Source: Rubrivivax sp. (GTDB lineage: Bacteria > Pseudomonadota > Gammaproteobacteria > Burkholderiales > Burkholderiaceae_C). Taken from it: a stretch of DNA of 9,854 nt. Position 1 is the first letter of the stretch. The number at the start of each line of letters is the position of its first letter. The position numbers were made by a program, and so were the translations under genes. Positions 1 through 7,153 of the stretch are shown here, piece after piece. The notes under the pieces were generated by a model. That model searched no databases. It was not told the origin of the DNA and worked only from the letters and a program-made list of their open reading frames with translations. The stretch spans positions 1-9,854 of the forward strand of contig JADJYX010000005.1 of the NCBI GenBank assembly GCA_016719535.1, written 5' to 3'.

Positions 1-490
1 GGCGTTGAAGTCGATCACCAGCACCTGCGCCGGCGCCAGCTTGACCCGGCGCTCGAGGGTGTAGGCAAAGCCGGGCTGCACATCGTCGCGCAGCCGCACC
101 TGGATCAGTCGCTCGCCGGCAGGCACCGGCAGGCGGTAGACGGTCGAGGACCCGTCGCGCGACAGGCCGGATGCGCCTCGGCACGCGCCGCATTGCGGCC
201 CGTCGATGTCGAGCTCCACCGTCACCGGTGACGCTCGCGCGGGCAACTGGTCGCCACGCGCATATTGGGCGGCAGCTGGCCAGCTCTTCGGCGCTCAGGG
301 TCCGGCAATCACTCACCGGCTTGCCGGCGTGCACCAGGCTGAGCTTGACGAGCGCCGTATCGGGCGCCAGGTGCCGGTAACTCGGCCAGTGCGAGAAGAC
401 GCCGATGAACAGCGCAAACAGGCCATAGAGCACGACCTGCCCGACCCAGGCCAGGGCGCCGCGGTTGAACGGGAACTTTGGAAGCTTCAT
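1..490 (-). CDS. Conserved hypothetical membrane-anchored protein of the oxidase operon (3' end outside window, frameshifted)
   Basis: The start is the ATG at 488-490, which overlaps the TGA of the upstream gene as ATGA and so suggests translational coupling. The N-terminus MKLPKFPFNRGALAWVG leads into one membrane helix (about residues 15-31, VGQVVLYGLFALFIGVF). A periplasmic-looking domain follows, with pieces such as LVKLSLVHAGKPVSDCR, PNMRVATSCPRERS, PVTVELDIDG, GDGSSTVYRLPVPAGERL and KLAPAQVLVIDFN near the window edge. These pieces lie in different frames; single-base shifts near 277 and 235, and a compensating pair near 200 and 172, restore one protein. I know this only as an uncharacterised protein accompanying such operons in Burkholderiales. 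The VTVELDIDG...VYRLPVPAGE pattern suggests a beta-rich fold. No function is assigned. Confidence 0.7.
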   Translation of the reverse strand, partial: MKLPKFPFNRGALAWVGQVVLYGLFALFIGVFSHWPSYRHLAPDTALVKLSLVHAGKPVSDCRTLSAEELASCRPICAWRPVARASVTGDGGARHRRAAMRRVPRRIRPVARRVLDRLPPAGACRRATDPGAAARRCAARLCLHPRAPGQAGAGAGAGDRLQR

Positions 491-2044
491 CCATGATGCA
501 TCTTCGCGTCTGGCGCGTCCGGCGCATTGATCTGAGCCAACAAGTTTGCGCGCATCGTGGCCAGCGCGGCGTGCAGCACCGGCAGTTCGCCGGCGTCGGC
601 CTGCCGGATCGCAACACGTTCGGCCGGCACGCTGGCGCGCAGGTGGGGCTCGCGCTGGCCGGCCAGGCGCTCGGCGGTCCAGCGCGCCCAGCCCTGAAGG
701 CACAACCGCCCTCTCGGCGGCTGGCGACCAGCACGCCGGCGGCGCCGTCGCGCAGCGCATATTCGACGAAGCTCGGCGGCAGCTGGCCGGTGCAGATGAG
801 CGGCAGCGCCAGCATCGTCGCCCTGCAGCTGGCTTGCATCGGCGGCCCCTCGGCGCAGCCGAAACGACGATCGGCCGCGGCGCGTGCATCGCCTTCAACC
901 CGCTGCGCAGGCGGTCGCGCAGCACACCGACCGTCAGCTGCGGCATGTCGATGCCGGTGACCAGCTCGGCCGCGCTGCGAAAAGGCGTCGACGAAGGGCG
1001 CAGGCCGGCGCAGATGCCGCAGCTGCGCACTGGTCGGGTCCACGCGCGCGAGCTGGCGCCCGGGCCGGCCATTCGGGTGCGGGTGCATGGTGATGGCGGC
1101 ATAGGACAGTCGGCAAAGCAGCGCCGGCAGCCGTTGCAGTTGGCCGGATCGACCACCGCCACCGGCTCTGCGCGGCGCGGTGCCGGCAGCCAGGGCAGCA
1201 GCATCAGCAGCAGCCAGGCCCCCCGCCACCAGCGCCCAGGTGAGCGTGGCCGAGCTGGCATCCATCGGCGGGTGCACGAAAAGCACGAACCAGTCCAGCG
1301 CCAGCGTGGACCAGCACCTCGGCCAGGTTGGCCGGACCCTGCCCGCACCGGCACCAGCAGGGCCAGCGCCAGCAGGCACAGCAGCGTGCCGGTCATCAGC
1401 CGCCGCCCGGCGGGAAGACCGCGGTGGCGGTGATGCGCTGGATGTGGAACCACAGCCCGAACAGCAGCAGCGGCACCGAGGTGCCCGAAGATGAAGAGCA
1501 GAACAGGCGGTCGCTGACCGCGCCGGCGCCGAGAAAGTTGCGCGCCAGCGGGTGCTGGCCAGCAGCGGCAGGGCGTCCAGCCATTCGGCGGTGGCATGGC
1601 ACGAGAACTGCCCGGAGCCGGTCCCAGTTGAGCCGGAAGCGCCGACCGCGCTCACCGCCACCAGCGGCAGCAGCGCGCTGCCGGTCCACCAGGAGAAGCC
1701 GCGAAACCAGCGCCAGCGGCCGTGCAGGGCCTCGCGCAGCAGGTGCAGGGCAGTAAACAGGATGAAGGCATCGGTGCCATACCGATGCAGGCTGCGCATC
1801 AGACCGCCGATCGAGGCCCGCGACGCCGACAAGGCCTCGATCGACTCAGACCCGGCGGCCGAGGTGTCGAAGACCGCATACAGCCAGATGCCCGAACCGC
1901 CAGCAGCCAGAAGGCCAGGAAGGCGAGCGCGCCGAGCTGGCGCAGCGGGTTGCCGACGGAGCCGAAGACCCGGTCGAAGCCCTGCTCGAGGGTGCGCCAG
2001 GCGGCCAGTGCGCGGGCTGGGTGCACGTCGGTGGCAACCGTCAT
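487..2044 (-). CDS. Cytochrome b N-terminal domain / 2x[4Fe-4S] ferredoxin / MvhD-like fusion protein (frameshifted)
   Basis: The start MTVATDVHPARALAAWRTLE has an ATGA overlap with the SCO gene, and the stop overlaps the next gene's ATG. Domain order after allowing for shifts is as follows. First, a cytochrome b-like membrane part with NPLRQLGALAFLAFWLLAV, GIWLYAVFDTS and RSLHRYGTDAFILFTALHLL, where two His 14 residues apart match the heme-ligand spacing of cytochrome b helix B; a second His pair occurs in GHLG and WFHIQR. Second, a bacterial ferredoxin part with CNGCRRCFADCP and a damaged second cluster around CGICAG. Third, a C-terminal domain with FGCAEG, CTGQLPPSFVEYALRDGA, GVLVASRREGGC and REPHLRASVP, resembling the MvhD/FrhD hydrogenase iron-sulfur subunit. 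It probably transfers electrons between a quinone or oxidase and an unknown partner; that role is inference. At least ten one-base shifts break it (for example near 1894, 1645, 1550, 1490 and 1020). Confidence 0.75.
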
Positions 2045-2934
2045 CGCGGGGAGGGTGGCCGGGCCCGCGGGCGCGGCCGATGGATGGCGGCTGGCGTGCC
2101 GCCCCGAGCGCCGGGGTGCGGGAACGCCGCTGCGAGCGCCACTCGCGCCAGAGGTAGACGCCGCCGAGGCGAAAGAGCCAGGCCGCCGAAGATTTCCAGC
2201 AGCAGCTTCCAGTCGTAGCGGTATTCGCCGGTATCGGCGTCGTAGACGGGTGGGATGCGCACGCGCTCGACCAGTTCGTCGAAGGTCGGCACCTCGCCCG
2301 CCGGTGGTGCCGACAGGATGAGTTCGCGCAGCGGCACGCCCAGGGCCTCGGCCGTCATGCGGTCGCCATAGACCTGGCTGTGGATGCGGCCCTGGGCATC
2401 GACCACGGTGACGCCGACCCATGGTCGAAACCCGCCGGTGTCTCGACCCAGCTGAAGCCGAAGCGGCCTTGGTCAGCGCCGCCACCTGCTTCGCCGTGCG
2501 GGGCCAGGAATTCCCAGTTCGGATAGTCGATGCGGTGCTGCGCGGCGAAGCGCGCATCGCCGTCGGCGGTCGAAGGGCTGGTTAAGCCGATGCTGACGAC
2601 GTTGAACTGGTGCGGACCGAGCATGCGGTCCAGGCCCTTGACGGCCTCGTGCAGCGCGCGCGTCTGACGTCGGGCAGATGGTGAAGCAGCCGGTATAGAT
2701 GAAGCTCACCAGCAGCGGCTTGCCGCGGTAGTCGGCTCAGCCGCACCGGCTTCTCGCGCCGGTCCAGCAGCGTGAAGTCGGCCGGTGTCGAGCCGACCAC
2801 CGCCTGGCTGTCCAGAGCACGGCCTGACGCTGGTCGAGCGTGGGCACGCCCTGGGCGTGTGCGCCCAGCGGCGCGGCGCCCAGCACCACCGCGCACAGCG
2901 CAGCGGTGCGCCAGCGGTCAACGAAGCGCCGCAT
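2041..2934 (-). CDS. SCO/SenC family copper chaperone with signal peptide and C-terminal membrane helix (frameshifted)
   Basis: SCO proteins are thioredoxin-like periplasmic proteins that deliver copper, or electrons, to the CuA site of oxidase subunit II. The start ATG at 2932-2934 gives MRRFVDRWRTAALCAVVLG followed by AAPLGAHAQ, a good cleavable signal peptide. The copper motif is intact in FIYTGCFTICPT (C-x3-C), and the conserved distal His is in ETPAGFDHG. Other family markers are LGPHQFNVVSIG, AAQHRIDYPNWEFL and VVDAQGRIHSQVYGDR. The C-terminus has YRYDWKLLLEIFGGLA and, after a shift, GGVYLWREWRSQRR, which reads as a C-terminal membrane anchor. Shifts fall near 2815, 2735, 2670, 2585, 2480, 2420 and 2190. 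The start overlaps the ctaB tail by 17 bases. The exact C-terminus is uncertain; the TGA at 2041-2043, overlapping the next ATG, is the best choice. Confidence 0.85.
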
Positions 2935-3816
2935 CGACCGCCACCCGCCGATCAGCAACGCCAGCTGCACCATCGACGCGAAGAAGGTGCCCATCGCGTG
3001 ACGGCGTTGCGGGTCGCGCGCCAGCCGGTGCGAGTGGCGCAGGAAGTGCGCGCCGCCGACGACCGCGGCGACGGCGTAGGCCGGCCCTGCGCCATACAGC
3101 AGCGGCAGCGGCGAGGCCGCCACCAGCGCGATGGTATTGACATGCACGATGCGCGCGGCCCGCGGCACGCCGAATACCGGCAGCATCGGGATGCCGGCGG
3201 CCGCATAGTCGTCGCGGTTGGCGATCGCCAGGCTCCAGAAATGCGGCGGTGTCCACAGAAACAGCACCAGGGCCAACAGCCAGCCCTGGGGCCCCACGCT
3301 GGGGTCGACGGCGCAGCGCCGGTGAGCACCGCGAAGCTGCCCGCCAGGCCACCGAAGACGATATTCATCCCAGGTGCGCCGCTTCAGGCCGACCGTATAG
3401 ACCACGGCGTAGGTGACGGCGCCGAGGAACAGAAAGAGCGCCGAGGTGCCGTTGACCCAGGCCCAGGTGGCGGCCACCGCCGCCGCCAGCAGGCCGACGA
3501 TCAGCGCCATCCAGGCCGGACCGGCGTGCAGCGCCCCGCTGGCGAAGGCACGACCGCGGGTGCGCTTCATCAGCCGGTCGCTGTCGGCTTCGACGAACTG
3601 GTTGAAGGCGCCGGCACTGGCCGACGAGACCAGCACCGCCAGTGCCATCAGCACCACCTGCCAGGCCGCCGGCGCCGGGCCCGGTGCAATCAGCATCCCG
3701 CCCAGCGCCGTGAGCATGATCAGCACGCCGATGCGCAGTTTGAAGACGCTGATCACCGTCCGCCAGCGCGGCACGGCGGCGATGGCTTCGGGCCGAGCCA
3801 GGGTGGGGGTCGTCAT
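2918..3816 (-). CDS. ctaB: Heme O synthase (protoheme IX farnesyltransferase)
   Basis: CtaB attaches a farnesyl chain to heme B in the cytoplasmic membrane, giving heme O, the substrate of CtaA. The start MTTPTLARPEAIAAVPRWR is preceded by a strong ribosome site, GAGGAG, about six bases before the ATG. The UbiA-family Asp-rich motif is NQFVEADSDRLMKRT (N72, E76, D78, D80). The second conserved stretch, LKRRT followed by MNIVFGGLAGSFAVLTGAA, is split by an extra base near 3370 and a compensating shift near 3312. Later markers are LWTPPHFWSLAI and DDYAAAGIPMLPVFG. Membrane helices run through the whole length. An extra G near 2951 puts the natural end, read as LLIGGVAVDAALR, at 2918. About 299 codons is normal for the family. 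It lies 34 bases after subunit I. Confidence 0.93.
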
Positions 3817-3850
3817 CGGGTACTCCTCGGAAACGCGCCGGCGTCGTCGA

Positions 3851-5285
3851 TCAGCTCAGGCCCCACAGGGTCGACAGGTACTTCCAGTTGATGAAGTAGT
3901 AGAGCACGAAGGGATCAGGAACACCATCGCCAGCACGAAGGTGCCGGGGCGGCAAGCCGACCGAACCGTAACTCTGCACCGCGGCCGAAGGCGCGGCGAC
4001 CCAGCGGCGTGAACTTCCGGGCTCACGTTGCCGGTATCGAGCTTCTGCCCCACAGCAGCGAGCCGACGGTGATGTAGACGAACATGATGCCGCCGACGAT
4101 CGCCGCCAGACCGGTGATGCCGACCAGGCCCATCATCAGGTAGGCCGCACCGGGCCATTCATAGGCCAGCGCCGCACCCTGGAAGGCCATGTCCCAGTGG
4201 CGCCGCGAGACGCCCAGGGTGCCCGCACCCATCATCACCAGCGCGAAGGCATACATCGACAGGCCGAAGACATAGGGCTGCCACTTGGCCATCGTCGGCG
4301 CGATCATCTCGCGCTTGAAAAGCACCGGGATCAGGTAGTAGGTCAGCGCCATGAAGGTCAGCGTCGTCCCGATCACCACCGTGGCGTGGAAGTGCCCGGG
4401 CACGTAGATCGTGTTGTGGATGATCATGTTGAGCTGCTCGGTGCCCATCATCACGCCGGTGATGCCGCCCAGGAAGCCGAAGCCGATGAGCGAGATGAAC
4501 ACACGCGCTCGCTCATCGGCTTGGCACCGAAGGCGATCGCTGCTACCAGATACCACACCGAGATGTGGGCGGCGACGTTGATCTGCTGCGAGCTGTGGCG
4601 AAGGCCCACCCAGATGGTGCGATAGACCAGCGGGTCGACTTCCTTCACCAGGCCAGCGACATCAGCCAGGTCGGGATCAGGATGATGGCGCCGGAGCTGA
4701 TCGTGAAGACCGCGATGATGGCGGCGGTGATGGCACCGAAGGTCACCAGCGGCACCGAGCCCTCGTAGGTCTTCTCCTTCTTGGCGACGACCAGCGTGCC
4801 GAAGAAGACGAAGCAGGCGATCAGCGCACCGACGGCGAACAGGATCAGGCCGAGGTAGAAATTCGGCTCGGCCATCATCGGCACGTACGAGGTCATCATC
4901 ACGCTCGACGCACCGCGGAAGACCGCCACGTTGTTGACGATCGAGCCGATGAGCATCAGCGCGAAGGCCAGCCAGGCGATCTTCGGCGTCGCGATGCGGC
5001 ATCTCAACAAGGTCGACGCCGCGAAATACAGCACCGCGATCTCGAAGAAGATGATCCAGAAGATCAGCATGTCGATGCCGTGGGCCGTGAGCACCATGTA
5101 GAAGGTGTCGGCCGGCAGCCAGTGCACCGCCGGCCACCGCGTCAGCACGACGCCGATGGCCAGCAGGCCGCCGATCAGCAGCCAGACCACGGCGACGAAG
5201 GCATTTGCCTTGATCAGCCATTCAGCCTGGTTCTCGATTGCAGACCGGACCGTGGGCAGGTCCGGTAGGTGGTCGTGACGCTCAT
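3851..5285 (-). CDS. B-type (ba3-like) heme-copper oxidase/NO-reductase-like subunit I, lacking helices VII-VIII
   Basis: This is the catalytic membrane subunit. The start MSVTTTYR follows GGGGGAGACG, and a shift near 5262 joins DLPTVRSAIENQAEWLIKA. Visible ligands are H69 (LTAHGID, low-spin heme), H232 (RHSSQQINV, copper/FeB ligand) and H299/H301 in VPGHFHATVV (high-spin and low-spin hemes). H69 and H232 match Thermus ba3 H72 and H233 almost by number, but the GHFH pair falls about 84 residues early. The CuB His-His pair of helix VII is absent and I count 11 membrane helices instead of 13. The junction is at about 4500-4507. H232 is followed by SSQQ rather than the x3-Y of oxygen reductases. 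The C-terminus ends in NWKYLSTLWGLS. Other shifts are near 4650, 4050, 4030 and 3920. As written it cannot be a working enzyme. Confidence 0.85.
4480..4522. repeat. Perfect 15-bp inverted repeat at the subunit I deletion junction
   Basis: The left arm at 4480-4494 (aagccgatgagcgag) is the exact reverse complement of the right arm at 4508-4522 (ctcgctcatcggctt), with a 13-base loop. On the coding strand the arms encode KPMSE of helix VI's end and SLIGF of helix IX. If the missing part were restored, the arms would lie about 250 bases apart. Confidence 0.9.
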
Positions 5286-5295
5286 CGTCTCCCCC

Positions 5296-5834
5296 TCACT
5301 TGACGTACAGGCGGCCAACCATCTGGTGGTGGCCGATGCCGCAAATTCGTTGCACACGATGGAGTACTGGCCCGACTGGTTCGGCGTGACCGTCACCACG
5401 TGCTCGAAGCCCGGCACCATCTGGATGTTGATATTGGCCGGCTGCAGCGAGAAGCCGTGGTTGTAGTCCATGGCCGTCAGGTGCAGCCGGTAGGTCTTGC
5501 CCTTCTCCAGCTCGAGGATGGGCCAGAAGTTCCACAGGCGGGCGAGCAGATAGACATCGCTGCCGGGCGGCGGCGCGACGACCGGGGTCTTCTGGTCGGT
5601 CTCGGTGCGCACCGTATATTTGTCGACCATCGCCTGCGCGGCGGCAGTGAACTTCTCGGGCGTGGTGCGATAGGTTTCGGTCGACAGGTTCTGAGTACCC
5701 CAGATATGCCAGCCGACCATCATCGCAAACATGATCAGGCACCAGGTCAGCGCGATCACGATCCACGTGCCTTCGACACGATCGATCGGATGCTTGATCC
5801 ACAGGCGCTCTGACGGGGGGAGGATGGCGCTCAT
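5296..5834 (-). CDS. Heme-copper oxidase subunit II with CuA site (ba3-like)
   Basis: This subunit accepts electrons from cytochrome c at the CuA centre on the periplasmic side and passes them to subunit I. The start MSAILPPSERLW follows GGAAGGA. One N-terminal membrane helix covers about residues 23-46 (GTWIVIALTWCLIMFAMMVG). The CuA ligands are H126 in MDYNHGFSL, and C161, E163, C165, H169 and M172 in VCNEFCGIGHHQMVG. The layout NHGFSLQPANINIQMVPG...CNEFCGIGHHQM matches Thermus ba3 subunit II very well. The coding length of 539 bases is one short of 180 codons, which fits a single lost base near 5345 in the TTT run within the CuA motif; past it the protein ends in GRLYVK. It ends 10 bases before subunit I. 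Confidence 0.93.
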
Positions 5835-5872
5835 CGTTCAGGTCCTTCCGACAGGGTTGGCGGGTGCCGTGC

Positions 5873-6034
5873 TCACTTGGCGGTGGGCAGCGTGAGGATG
5901 TCGATGACGCCCCACAGGTTGTAGACGACCATCGGGATGAAGACCCCGAGGAACAGCAGCATGAAGGGGTTGTCCAGCAGCTTCTGCAGCCAGGGAACCG
6001 GTTCGTTGGGATCGTCGTCGTGGTGTGTGCTCAT
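5873..6034 (-). CDS. Small single-helix membrane protein, candidate oxidase subunit IIa/assembly factor
   Basis: This 53-residue intact gene starts MSTHHDDDPNEPVPWLQ and is preceded by AAAAAAGGAGAAGCGATG, the strongest ribosome site in the operon. A charged, His/Asp-rich cytoplasmic-looking N-terminus is followed by one membrane helix at about residues 24-44 (starts FMLLFLGVFIPM) and a short tail ending LTLPTAK. It is the first solid gene of the operon and lies 38 bases before subunit II. Thermus ba3 oxidase has a 34-residue single-helix subunit IIa. Position, size and topology make a subunit IIa-like role likely, but I see no sequence motif that proves it. Confidence 0.8.
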   Translation of the reverse strand: MSTHHDDDPNEPVPWLQKLLDNPFMLLFLGVFIPMVVYNLWGVIDILTLPTAK

Positions 6035-6096
6035 CGCTTCTCCTTTTTTCGCGGACGCCAGGACCGCCAGGGTGTCGGGGCCAGGATGCAGGGCAT
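6031..6096 (-). CDS. Possible 21-codon leader ORF overlapping the small membrane protein
   Basis: The ORF starts MPCILAPTPW and ends RPRKKEKR. Its TGA overlaps the ATG of the 53-residue gene as ATGA, the same junction style used elsewhere in the operon, and GAGGAG lies nine bases before its ATG. The basic tail is partly forced by the downstream gene's purine-rich ribosome site, so this may be chance. No family is recognised. Confidence 0.2.
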   Translation of the reverse strand: MPCILAPTPWRSWRPRKKEKR

Positions 6097-6198
6097 TCTG
6101 TTGTGCTCCTCGTTGCGCGACCCATGAACCACGTCAAGAATTCGCCAACTAGCCCGCCAGCCCAGCCTTGACCCTGATGCAGTCATGGTGTAAGGCGC
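6097..6198. promoter_or_regulatory. Intergenic region between the divergent ctaA paralog and the oxidase operon
   Basis: Transcription must start here in both directions: leftward into the oxidase operon and rightward into the ctaA paralog. A TTGACG is present on the minus strand (6132-6137) and a TTGACC on the plus strand (6168-6173), but neither has a convincing -10 box at normal spacing. I see no clear FNR/ANR-type palindrome. The assignment rests on gene layout only. Confidence 0.35.
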
Positions 6199-7140
6199 AT
6201 GCCTCGAACCCGCGCAGAACGCGCCAGATCCACCGTCATGACCCCCATCGATTCCCGACACCGCCTGTTGCGCCGCCTGGCGCTGGTCTGCACCCTGCTG
6301 ATGCTGGCCACCATCGGGCTGAGCGCCTACATGCGGCTGTCGCAGGCCGGCATCGGCTGCGCCGACTGGCCCGCCTGCTACGGCGCACGGCTGGGCGAGC
6401 CGCCATCGGCCGACCGTGGCGTGGTGATGGCGCGGCTGGCGCACCGCGTGGTGGCCGCGGCCGCCCTGCTGCTGGTGATGGTGATGGTGATGCTCAGTGT
6501 TGCGCAGCGCCCACGCCTGGTGCGCGAAGGCTGGCTGTCGCTGGCGCTGCTGCTGCTGGCGCTGGCGCTGGCGGGGCTGGGCATCGTGACGCCCGGTGCA
6601 CGCGTGCCGGCGGTGGCGATGGGCAACCTGCTGGGCGGCTTTGCCATGCTCGCGCTGTGCTGGCGGCTGGCATCGCCAGCCCCGGCACCCGGCCTCGGGC
6701 GCTGGGCCCTGGCGGGCCTGCTGCTGGTGGCGGTGCAGGTGGCGCTGGGGGCGCTGGTGAGCGCGTCCTACAGCGCGCTGTCGTGCAGCGGGCTGGTCGA
6801 TTGCAGCCAGGCGGCACAGGTCACCGGTTGGGACTGGCGCGTGCTGAACCCCTGGCGCGTGCCCGGTGCCGACACGCCGCTGCCGCTGCATCGTGCCGGT
6901 GCGCCGGCGCCCTGGGCACACCGGGTGCTGGCGCTGGGGGTGCTGGCCACGCTGGCCGGGGTGGCGCTGCTGGCCTGGCGGCGCGGCCGGCGCGCCGAGG
7001 GCCTGGCATTGATCGTGCTGGTCCTGCTGCAGGCCGTGCTGGGGCCGCTGCAGGTGGCCGCCGGCTTCCCGCTGCTGCTGGTGCTGGCGCACAACCTGAC
7101 GGCCGCCGCGCTGCTGGCGGTGCTGGCGGTGCTGGTGTAG
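6199..7140 (+). CDS. COX15/CtaA family heme A synthase paralog with a His-to-Asn change
   Basis: This intact 313-residue protein has about eight membrane helices in two halves, as in heme A synthase. The N-half has the Cys pair C54/C60 in GIGCADWPACYG and heme-ligand H82 (RLAHRVVA). The C-half has C196/C202 in LSCSGLVDCS, H241 (WAHRVLALG) and H298 (LAHNLTAA). The second N-half ligand is Asn143, in AVAMGNLLGGFAML, where the canonical enzyme has His (TLHLLGG in the neighbouring gene). Only three of the four His are therefore present. It may be a regulatory or assembly version, or may work with the second CtaA. An alternative start at 6238 (MTPIDSRHRLLRR) is plausible because residues 1-13 have no family features; the first ATG has only TAAGG three bases away. 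It is transcribed divergently from the oxidase operon. Confidence 0.9.
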   Translation: MPRTRAERARSTVMTPIDSRHRLLRRLALVCTLLMLATIGLSAYMRLSQAGIGCADWPACYGARLGEPPSADRGVVMARLAHRVVAAAALLLVMVMVMLSVAQRPRLVREGWLSLALLLLALALAGLGIVTPGARVPAVAMGNLLGGFAMLALCWRLASPAPAPGLGRWALAGLLLVAVQVALGALVSASYSALSCSGLVDCSQAAQVTGWDWRVLNPWRVPGADTPLPLHRAGAPAPWAHRVLALGVLATLAGVALLAWRRGRRAEGLALIVLVLLQAVLGPLQVAAGFPLLLVLAHNLTAAALLAVLAVLV

Positions 7141-7153
7141 GCGCTGCCGCCGG

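Noticed and set aside
309..1832. A 507-residue open frame on the minus strand
   Set aside because: Only parts of it match the cytochrome b/FeS fusion; the frame jumps in and out of the true frame and overruns into the next gene, so it is not one protein as read.
4615..4640. VDPLVY as the H-x3-Y-like active-site motif of subunit I
   Set aside because: It lies in the loop before helix VI and has Asp instead of His; the true helix VI ligand is the His of RHSSQQ.
6109..6137. TTGACG on the minus strand as -35 box of the oxidase operon
   Set aside because: The sequence at 16-18 bases spacing (around AACGAG) does not resemble a -10 box.
6168..6196. TTGACC with TAAGGC 17 bases later as a promoter for the ctaA paralog
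   Set aside because: The -10 hexamer matches the consensus poorly, and transcription would begin inside the annotated start.
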